This document shows positions 51,732 through 59,134 of a stretch of 64,000 nt of DNA, in pieces. The translations under genes were made by a program, and so were the position numbers. The notes under the pieces were generated by a model. It saw only the letters and a program-made list of their open reading frames with translations, did no database searches and was not told the origin of the DNA. Origin of the DNA: DATMNI01 sp035570275 (GTDB lineage: Bacteria > Acidobacteriota > Terriglobia > Bryobacterales > Bryobacteraceae); NCBI GenBank assembly GCA_035570275.1, contig DATMNI010000217.1:1-64000 (forward strand), in the 5' to 3' direction. The first letter of the stretch is position 1; each line of letters opens with the position of its first letter.

Positions 51732-53432
51732 TTACTTTGCCGCCTGGGCGTCGCGTACACAGCGGAAGCCGAGGTTCATGGCTTTCCAGCGGGCCGGGAC
51801 CGCGGTGTCATCCCAGATCAGGTCGGGCGCCAACGGGGGACCGTTAAATCCTCCTCCACGGATGGTGTACCAGAGGTCGTTCGGTCCTGGAGGCGGGTCC
51901 ATGGTTTGGAACTGCTCTGTCTTCGCGCCCGGCGGATTCGACTGATCGACCAGTTCCCAGACGTTGCCGACCATATTCAGCGCGCCGTTCGGGCTGGCGC
52001 CATTTGGCATGGCATCGGCGGCCCATGGGCCTTCGGAATTGAGGTTGGCGCGAGACGCATCGGCCGGGTTTCCCGGTTGGCTTGCCGGTTGGTTTTCCCC
52101 TTCGTTTCCCCACGGATAGTCCCGGCCGTCGGCCCCCCGCGCGGCCTTCTCCCATTCCCGGGCGGTGGGCAGACGCTTGCCGGCCCACCTGGCAAAGGCC
52201 TGGGCATCCAGAAACGAGACTTCCACCACCGGGTAGGTGCGCTTGTCCGGTTTGAAATGGACAGGCAGCGGATGGCCCGTAGCCTGACAAAAAGCCGCAT
52301 AGGCGGCATTGGTTACTTCTGTCTTGTCTATATAAAACGCCGGCAGGTCTACCTGGTTTTTGTCTTTGCCGAACAGGAACGTCCCCATCGGCACCAGCAC
52401 CATTTCGCCGGTAGGTGTAGTGATGCTCTTGGCCAGCGCCGGCCCAGCCGGTCTCGATTTCGGCCGCATGGCGAAGTAGACCCCGGCGGCCGCCAGCAGC
52501 GCCACCAGCACCACCACCACGGGCAGCAGCCAACCCGGCCGGGCTTTGGCCGGAGAGGCCGGAACGACTGCCTGCATTTCCGGCTGCATTTCCGGCATGA
52601 TGGCGGTCGGTAATTCCTGTTCCACCAGCACGCGGTCCAGTTCCTGACAGACCGGGCCGAAGCCTTGTGGCCGGTCGGCGGGGTTCTTGGCGGTGCATTT
52701 CGCGACCAGGTCGCATACCGATTGCGGCACACGCGCCTGGTGCAACGGGTCCAGGTTCAGCGGCTCGTTTAGGATCTGATAGAAGATTCTCTCCACGGTG
52801 TCGCCCGAGATTGGCTTGGCGCCCGTCAGCAATTCGAATAGCAGAATTCCGAAAGCGTAAACGTCTACCTGCCCGGTGATATTGGCCCCGGTCACTTGTT
52901 CCGGCGCCATGTAATACGGCGTGCCCAGAACGAAGCCGGCTCGGGTCATCTGCAGGCCCTCGGTCTTGGCGATGCCGAAGTCCATCAGCTTGACCACACC
53001 GGCGGTGTTGATATGGACGTTGTCCGGCTTGATGTCGCGGTGGATAATTTTTTGCGTGTGAATGTAGCCCAGGGCGCGCGCGATCTGCAGGGCGATCTTG
53101 AGCTTGCCTTGCAAGTCGCCCGTGTGTCCGTCCGTGATGGCGTGGCGCAGGTCTTCGCCGCGCAGAAATTCCATCACCATGAAGGGCCGGTGCTGCTCAT
53201 CCTCGCCAAAATCATAAATGCCGAGGATGTTGTCGTGTGAAAGGTTGCCGGCCATGCGGGCTTCCGCCAGGAAGCGGGCCTTGGCCTCGGCATCCTCGCA
53301 GCCGGCATCGGTGAGGATCTTCACCGCCACCGTGCGGCCGATGACGGTGTCGCGCGCGCGGTAAACGTGCGACATGCCACCGCCCAAAAACTCCTCCAGC
53401 TCATATTTTCCGATTTTTGCCGGAAGCTGCAT
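51732..53432 (-). CDS. Ser/Thr protein kinase fused to a formylglycine-generating-enzyme-like domain
   Basis: A 566-residue protein. The kinase domain (about 8-265) has K38 ('AVKIL'), HRDIKPDN with D133, DFG at 151-153 and 'APEQ'. A single membrane segment follows (about 300-322). The outer part (about 335-560) is a SUMF1/FGE-sulfatase-type domain: 'MVLVPMGTFLFG', 'KTEVTNAAYAAFC', 'RLPTAREWEKAARG', 'GNVWELV', 'RGGGFNG', 'GFRCVRD'. The active cysteines of true FGE are not evident. The architecture suggests an extracytoplasmic binding domain driving a Hanks-type kinase. It lies 58 bases after the SpoIIE-type phosphatase gene on the same strand. Confidence 0.9.
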   Translation of the reverse strand: MQLPAKIGKYELEEFLGGGMSHVYRARDTVIGRTVAVKILTDAGCEDAEAKARFLAEARMAGNLSHDNILGIYDFGEDEQHRPFMVMEFLRGEDLRHAITDGHTGDLQGKLKIALQIARALGYIHTQKIIHRDIKPDNVHINTAGVVKLMDFGIAKTEGLQMTRAGFVLGTPYYMAPEQVTGANITGQVDVYAFGILLFELLTGAKPISGDTVERIFYQILNEPLNLDPLHQARVPQSVCDLVAKCTAKNPADRPQGFGPVCQELDRVLVEQELPTAIMPEMQPEMQAVVPASPAKARPGWLLPVVVVLVALLAAAGVYFAMRPKSRPAGPALAKSITTPTGEMVLVPMGTFLFGKDKNQVDLPAFYIDKTEVTNAAYAAFCQATGHPLPVHFKPDKRTYPVVEVSFLDAQAFARWAGKRLPTAREWEKAARGADGRDYPWGNEGENQPASQPGNPADASRANLNSEGPWAADAMPNGASPNGALNMVGNVWELVDQSNPPGAKTEQFQTMDPPPGPNDLWYTIRGGGFNGPPLAPDLIWDDTAVPARWKAMNLGFRCVRDAQAAK

Positions 53433-53490
53433 GGTTGTTGCAGGCTGACCGTCTGCCCCACCAAATGTAGCAGCTACTCCACGACGCGCG

Positions 53491-56019
53491 CTACACCACG
53501 CGCGCCACTACCAGCGTCATATCGTCATGCTGGGCAGCACCGGCGACAAAGTTGTCGGCCGCCTGCATGATGCGCGAGATCATCTCCGCGGGCGGCAGCC
53601 ATGTTTCAGGCGGCAGACCGGCACAGCCCCGCGCGGCCCCGATGAGCGCTTCTTCGCCCCACTCCTCCTCGCGGGCGTTCTCAGCCTCGCTGATACCATC
53701 GGTGTAGAACAGCAGCAGGTCGCCAGGCAGAAGCTGCATCTCGTCCTGCTGGTACGCCGAGACCGGGAACAACCCCACCACGGGGCCGCCGGTCTCGAGC
53801 AGAATCACCTCCGCGCCACGCAGCAGGATGGGTGGGTTATGGCCGCCGTTGGTATAGACCAGGCGGCGCGTGGCCGGGTCGAACTGGCAATAGAAAAACG
53901 TGGCGTAGCGATTGTCGGGTGAGGTGTCGTAAACCAGCCGGTTCACGTTGACCATGAGGCCCGCCACGTCGCCGGCCGCGGTTTGCGACTGGCCGCGCAC
54001 GGAGGCCTGCAGACTGGCCATCAGCAGCGCGGCGGGAACGCCTTTGCCCGAGACATCGCCGACCGCCAGGCCGAGACGCCCGTTAGAGAGCGCCAGAAAA
54101 TCGTAGTAGTCGCCGCCAACGCCGCGCGCCGGGCGGCAGTAGCCGGCATATTCCAGCGCCGCCACCACGGGCGCATTCTGCGGGAACAACCGCTGCTGCA
54201 CCTCACGGGCGATTTCGATTTCGCGGTTGAGCAGTTCGCGCTGCGCCACCTCGCTGGCGATGGCTTCCGAGAGGCGGCTGTTTTCCAGGGCGAGGCCGGT
54301 CTGCGCGGCCACGGTGCGCAGCAGGTTGGTATCGCTGGGGGAATACGGGGCCTCGGATTTTTTCGGACCAAGACTAATGAAGCCCAGCAGTTCCTTCTTC
54401 GACGACAACGGAAGCAGCATCTGCGCGCGCAGCCGGTTGAGTGCCGCGCCATCTTCGCCGCGCGCATGGCCATCCACGGCCACCGGTTCGCGCGACCGCC
54501 GCATGCGTTTCACGGTCTCCGTGCTTTCGGGAAAAGTGACCTCCAGCGGCGCGGCGTACCCGGTGGCCAGTGCCGGACGGAAGACGCCCCCATCCTGCAT
54601 CAGCACGGCGACGCACTGCACGTGCAGCGATTCTCCCAGCTTGCGGGCCACGGTTTCGAAAAGCTCGTCTTTGTCCAGAATGCCGCGCACCTGTTCGCTC
54701 AGTTCCCCCAGAATGCGCTCGGCATCGTAGGCCTCGCGGAAGAACTTGCGGTCCACCCAGCGGCGCACCCGGTCGCCCACGTCGCGAATGCGAATCACCA
54801 CCACGATCCCGATAGCGATCAGCGACAGCTTGGCGGGGCGCCCAACATGCGGCGCGTCCAGCAGGGTGACCGCCGCGAACCAAACGGCCATTCCGAGGCC
54901 GGCCTGGAACACGCGGATTCCACCGCGGGCCAGCGCGTACTGCACGCCTTGCCGGATGACCATACGGACATCCAGCGCGCGCTGCACCACAATCACGTAC
55001 GCCATGGTGATAGGGAACAGCACCATCGCCATCATGGCGTAGACCATGGCGCCGCTATCGCTGGGCTGTTGGTGCAGCACGAGCCAGTTGTAGAGGACCA
55101 GCAGGAACGACGGCGTCATCGCCACGGTGCAGCCCCAATAGAGGAGGCGGAGCCGGCGGCGGTCATCGGCGGCCAGTTGCGGGTCGCGATACTTGACGGC
55201 CAGGGCCGTGAAGAAGAGGCTGGTGAGAGCGAAAATCAACGCCTGTTCCAGCCACGAAGGGAAAGCGGCGGGCAGGGCGGCTGCGGCTGCTTCGTCGATG
55301 GCGTGGACCCCAGTGATGATCGTGCTCCACAGAGCGGTGGCCGCCAGCGGAAGCAGGAGGACCCACTTCACCCAGGGAACGCGCCGGTCAAGCCGCCACC
55401 GGATCGGGAAATAAATCCCGAACAGCATCATGCAGGCGCCCCACGCTCCGACGATGACGTCGCGATATGCCAGCGCCACCACCGCGACCGGCGTTGGCCA
55501 GCCGCGAGGGTCCAGAATCCCCTGGCTGGTGAGTTGGCTCATGCCGAGCAGGATGCCCAAGAGCAGCCAGGCCCGCAAATCGCGCGGCCGCAGCGCCGCT
55601 ACCCAGAACCCCAATAGGATGCAAAGCCACGGCATGAAGAGATACGACACGGCGGCGAACAACCACCAGGCGCGCAGGGGTTCCAGGACTACACGAAACT
55701 CAACGGGCTTGCCGTCGCGTTCGATGCTGACGGCGAGCGTTTGGCCGGGTCTCTTCTCGCGAATTGGCTGCAGCAGATCGCGCGCCTGGCGAAGCGGGCG
55801 TCCTTCGATAGCGACGACGCGATCGCCGCGCCGCAATCCTGCGTCGACGCCGGGGCGGGTCAAATCGGCGATGAGCGGCTGTTCGTTCCCGATGACGAAC
55901 GGCCGCAGCGGGTAGTCGCCGGCCAGTTCGCGAACCACGTCGATGGTGTAGGTTGTCTGGTTGGCGATGGCGAAGGCGAAGAGTATCGTCAGCCAGAAGT
56001 ACGCCCGCTTCATTCTCAA
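53491..56019 (-). CDS. Membrane-anchored PDZ-GAF-SpoIIE (PP2C) phosphatase
   Basis: An 842-residue protein: an N-terminal membrane segment (about 5-22), a PDZ domain (about 45-110, 'DAGLRRGDRVVAIEGRPL'), about seven or eight membrane helices (about 118-420), a GAF domain (about 460-600, 'VQCVAVLMQDGG'), a coiled coil, then a SpoIIE/PP2C domain (about 620-842) with the metal aspartates in 'GGDYYDFL', 'AVGDVSGKG' and 'HDDMTLVV'. SpoIIE phosphatases dephosphorylate Ser/Thr targets, often anti-sigma-factor antagonists. The adjacent Ser/Thr kinase is the likely functional opponent. Start at ATG 56019, or 56013. Confidence 0.9.
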   Translation of the reverse strand: MRMKRAYFWLTILFAFAIANQTTYTIDVVRELAGDYPLRPFVIGNEQPLIADLTRPGVDAGLRRGDRVVAIEGRPLRQARDLLQPIREKRPGQTLAVSIERDGKPVEFRVVLEPLRAWWLFAAVSYLFMPWLCILLGFWVAALRPRDLRAWLLLGILLGMSQLTSQGILDPRGWPTPVAVVALAYRDVIVGAWGACMMLFGIYFPIRWRLDRRVPWVKWVLLLPLAATALWSTIITGVHAIDEAAAAALPAAFPSWLEQALIFALTSLFFTALAVKYRDPQLAADDRRRLRLLYWGCTVAMTPSFLLVLYNWLVLHQQPSDSGAMVYAMMAMVLFPITMAYVIVVQRALDVRMVIRQGVQYALARGGIRVFQAGLGMAVWFAAVTLLDAPHVGRPAKLSLIAIGIVVVIRIRDVGDRVRRWVDRKFFREAYDAERILGELSEQVRGILDKDELFETVARKLGESLHVQCVAVLMQDGGVFRPALATGYAAPLEVTFPESTETVKRMRRSREPVAVDGHARGEDGAALNRLRAQMLLPLSSKKELLGFISLGPKKSEAPYSPSDTNLLRTVAAQTGLALENSRLSEAIASEVAQRELLNREIEIAREVQQRLFPQNAPVVAALEYAGYCRPARGVGGDYYDFLALSNGRLGLAVGDVSGKGVPAALLMASLQASVRGQSQTAAGDVAGLMVNVNRLVYDTSPDNRYATFFYCQFDPATRRLVYTNGGHNPPILLRGAEVILLETGGPVVGLFPVSAYQQDEMQLLPGDLLLFYTDGISEAENAREEEWGEEALIGAARGCAGLPPETWLPPAEMISRIMQAADNFVAGAAQHDDMTLVVARVV

Positions 56020-56054
56020 TCACACTAACAGAATGGAGGGGCACGGGCAGGGTA

Positions 56055-56095
56055 TGTGGGGCAGGTTGGTAACTGCGGCGGATTGGCAATCCGCT
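56055..56095 (-). repeat. Dispersed intergenic repeat family B, copy 3
   Basis: Inverted copy: TGTGGGGCAGGTTGGTAACTGC, then GCGGATTGGCAATCCGC, matching 19894-19937 on the other strand. Confidence 0.75.
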
Positions 56096-56139
56096 GGATT
56101 ATGCGCAGCATGTTGGACCGCAGCAGGCCGCTCCGAGGC

Positions 56140-56578
56140 AGGTTTGACGGCGCGTATAAAGGCGCTCATGAACTTCCCATCCACTTCCGGCGCCATCGCA
56201 TCCACGTCGATGCCTTTGCCGGAAAGGAACTCGCAGCCTCCGCTCGGTAGATCCGCGTCGGTTCCACATCGATCTGCTCGAAGCCGGCCGCGGCCAGTTT
56301 GTCGCGGTATTCGGCCTCCTGGAGAGCCCCCGCGACGCAGCCAACCCACAGCAGGACATTCCGGCGGATTTCCGGAAGCATCTCACCGCGCGTCACCACG
56401 TCGGACACTGCCAGGCGTCCGCCCGGCTTCAATACCCGGAAGGCTTCCAAGAGCACGCGGTCCTTGTTGGCCGAGAGGTTGATCACGCAATTGGAGATGA
56501 TGACATCCACGGAATTGTCGGGGAGCGGAATCTCCTCGATCTGGCCCTTCAGGAACTCGACGTTCGCCAGGGGCGCTG
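56140..56578 (-). pseudogene. arsM: 5'-truncated and frameshifted arsM (arsenite methyltransferase)
   Basis: The readable part begins at about 56568 without a start codon, 'NVEFLKGQIEEIPLPDNSVD', then 'VIISNCVINLSANKDRVLLE', 'LKPGGRLAVSDVV' and 'LLWVGCVAGAL', which is the second half of an ArsM-type SAM methyltransferase. The SAM-binding first half is missing. Near 56235-56250 the frame slips: the true C-terminus ('SGKGIDVDAMAPEV', 'FIRAVKP') lies in another frame. The break point upstream is a 9-bp hairpin (56570-56592). Both lesions together mark it as non-functional. Confidence 0.85.
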
Positions 56579-56592
56579 AAACGCAGCGCCCC
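56570..56592 (+). terminator. Perfect GC-rich hairpin followed by TTTT
   Basis: GGGGCGCTG, AAACG, CAGCGCCCC, then TTTT (56593-56596). It has the form of an intrinsic terminator on the plus strand, but no plus-strand gene precedes it. It sits between the Asp-box protein gene and the arsM fragment, both on the minus strand. Confidence 0.55.
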
Positions 56593-56614
56593 TTTTACGT
56601 GCCGAAACCCGGAA

Positions 56615-58519
56615 CTATTGATTGCCGACGCGCGCGGAGAAGACGTCCGGCTGCGCATGCGTGAAGGGCGCCGCGGACGCCGGCGACAGTGGCGTGGCGG
56701 CCGGTCCGGTCCAACTGTTGCGGTTGTCGCCCCAGGCAGCGATCGGCCTGCCGGAATCCCCGTCCGAGGCGGCCGACACCGCCACCGACATGTATTCGCC
56801 TATGTCGTAGCAGGTTGCAATGATGCGGTCGTAGTTGGTGGTCCGGGCCGGATTGCTCGGTATTGTGGTGGGAATATTATTTGGCGTAAGGTCGAACGCC
56901 TGGGTACTCAGGCCACTGGTGTCATCTAATTTCAATCGGTTGTTGTCGTCAATTTCCACTCTGGTGACGTCGGTGCGCAGCCGGCCGTCAGCTTGTTGAA
57001 CGTAGTAGGTGATCCAGGCCTGGTCTTCCTTCGAGTCAAGTGCGATGGCTGGATGAACATGCTGCGGGTTGGCCGCGGTGGAAGCGGCGATGCTAAGAGG
57101 CGTTGCCCAACTGGCGCCGCCATCTTGCGAGTAGAGGAGCTTGATCTCCGAGCCTGAGGCCGGGTCGCCGAAGAAGGGGCTGGTCGAGCTCTGCAGCGCA
57201 ATCAGGAGCCGCCCCCGGGACGCCGCCGCCGCGGGTTGCGTGATCAGGCGCGTGCTCTGGACGTAACGGAAGGTGCCGGGGATGCGCCCGGCGCCCAGGC
57301 TGGTGCCCTGATGCAACACGTTGCGGAAGCCCCCGCCGCCGCAGTCATTGATCGCACCCGGCGTCACAACCGGAAATGCGAAGGCGTCGGGCGCTCCCGC
57401 CACGTGAAACGCCAGGAAGGTGAACGTCTGCCCGCCATCGTTGGACGCCAACACCCGGACGTTGTCAGCGTCGATGTCCGAGATGTGGAGAAACGGAATG
57501 TAGAGCCGGCCGTTGGAAGCGTCCACCACGGGGTTGGAGAAACTGAGAAAGCTGCTGTTAATGCCATCGTCCACCGGAGCGAACACCACCTTGGACGACC
57601 ACGTGGCACCGCCATCGATGCTGCGGGCAAGCATAAGCTGGCTGCCAATGGTATTGCCCTTCGCATCGGTCTGGAAACTGGTCCACGTCACGTAAATGTT
57701 GTCCCGCTGGGGCACCGCCGGATCGGGGCCGACAGCCAGCCAGTCCTTGTCCGCACCCGGATCCACTGCCGCCACCTTGGCAGTGCCGAACGTGTCGCCG
57801 TGGTCGCTGCTCTTGTTGACAATCAGCGCGCTGTTGCCTGCCGCGTCGGTGCCCAGGCTGGCATAATACACATTGCCGTTACGGTCCAGCGCCAGCGCCG
57901 GGTCGCCGAAGGTAAATGGGCTGGTTGCGGCCGCTGCTGGGGGAACGAATCCACTGGTCCAGGTTTGACCGCCGTCGTGCGAGACCGAGTAGGCGCTGAA
58001 CAGCGCTTGCGTCAAGAAGAGGCCTGTCCCAATACGTTGTACCACCGAAGCGGCGGACGAGTTGTAACCTACCACGATGTGCTTGCCGAAGGCGGTCGCC
58101 GAGGTCTCACTCTGGGTGGAGAACTCAAACGGCCGGGTGCCCGCGAAGGTCACCGTGTGATCGAGCGCGGGATTGTTGATCTGCGTGTTTTTCGCATCGC
58201 CGCCATCACCGGAACTGCCGCCGTCCTGCCCGTGTTGGCCGTCGGTAGGGCTGCCCGTAAGCGGAACGGCGCCGCTCTGGATTGCCAATTGCAGTCGATG
58301 GGCAAGCTGCCCGCCCTGCGAGCGCAAGGCTGTAAGCTTGGCACTGGCGTCACCCACGCTATCCGCGTCCAAGGCGAAGTCGTCAGCCGGGATCGCTATC
58401 CGGCCCTGCACTTGCGCCAGCGCGGGAGCCGGACGATACGCCGCGAGTAAGCACACCGCCGATACTGCGAGGGCAAACTTCGCTCGTCTGAATAAGGTCC
58501 TTGGTGACACTTGTAACAT
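56615..58519 (-). CDS. Secreted BNR/Asp-box (sialidase-like) propeller protein
   Basis: A 634-residue protein with a signal peptide (about 1-36, 'APALAQ'), a Gly/Asp-rich linker (about 90-112), and a propeller with at least four Asp boxes (SxDxGxTW): 'SHDGGQTWTS', 'SIDGGATWSS', 'SNDGGQTFTF' and 'SQDGGASWAT'. Asp boxes occur in sialidases and other secreted glycosidases but do not by themselves prove catalysis; the arginine triad of sialidases is not identifiable by eye. Likely a surface or periplasmic glycan-related protein. A duplicated AATAGAATTGTG element lies about 130-160 bases upstream. Confidence 0.83.
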   Translation of the reverse strand: MLQVSPRTLFRRAKFALAVSAVCLLAAYRPAPALAQVQGRIAIPADDFALDADSVGDASAKLTALRSQGGQLAHRLQLAIQSGAVPLTGSPTDGQHGQDGGSSGDGGDAKNTQINNPALDHTVTFAGTRPFEFSTQSETSATAFGKHIVVGYNSSAASVVQRIGTGLFLTQALFSAYSVSHDGGQTWTSGFVPPAAAATSPFTFGDPALALDRNGNVYYASLGTDAAGNSALIVNKSSDHGDTFGTAKVAAVDPGADKDWLAVGPDPAVPQRDNIYVTWTSFQTDAKGNTIGSQLMLARSIDGGATWSSKVVFAPVDDGINSSFLSFSNPVVDASNGRLYIPFLHISDIDADNVRVLASNDGGQTFTFLAFHVAGAPDAFAFPVVTPGAINDCGGGGFRNVLHQGTSLGAGRIPGTFRYVQSTRLITQPAAAASRGRLLIALQSSTSPFFGDPASGSEIKLLYSQDGGASWATPLSIAASTAANPQHVHPAIALDSKEDQAWITYYVQQADGRLRTDVTRVEIDDNNRLKLDDTSGLSTQAFDLTPNNIPTTIPSNPARTTNYDRIIATCYDIGEYMSVAVSAASDGDSGRPIAAWGDNRNSWTGPAATPLSPASAAPFTHAQPDVFSARVGNQ

Positions 58520-59134
58520 CTTTGTATCCTCCCAATTCCGGGCGCACCAATGCCGGCCACCCGCTATCTTGTCGTATTGAGTCTGCTGGTAAGTATAGCC
58601 TGGGCAGACTTGCGCCAGTCTGACACAGGCTCACAACTTAGTCAATAGAATTGTGACGACCAACGAAATAGAATTGTGGTGCTATAACATCGTGCCGAGA
58701 TAAGTATAGTGACATCATAAGCGGGGCTGAGCGGCTTGCCGGGCTCGCTGCCACTCGTCTGTGGATGCGGACTGGCATTCCGCCGCCGGCCGCCTAAGTG
58801 CAGTCCAACCGGCGGCTATTGTCACTGATATGGAAATACTTACAGCTTGTCACGCACACGGCACACTGAGTCTGAGTCACAAATCAAACGCGGCGAATCA
58901 CCGGATTGTGTCTGGTTGGATCACGGCTCACCCGAGCCACTATCTGCCGAAGTTCCTTCCAGATTCGTCCGCAGCCCTGCGGCTACGGTCGCCGAATTTT
59001 GATCTCAATAGTCAATAATGTCAGGTAATTGTACTCGTTTGTTTGCGGAAACAACCGTAAATTGTTTGAGAGGCGGTCGGGTCAATGAAATCGCCCCACT
59101 GAGCTGTTATGGCGAGGCTTCGTGCCGGGGATGC
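58520..59134. other. Intergenic stretch with paired direct repeats
   Basis: No coding region is convincing. It contains AATAGAATTGTG at 58644-58655 and again at 58667-58678 (23 bases apart, about two helical turns), which would suit paired regulator binding upstream of the Asp-box protein gene. The region is AT-richer than its surroundings. Confidence 0.55.
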
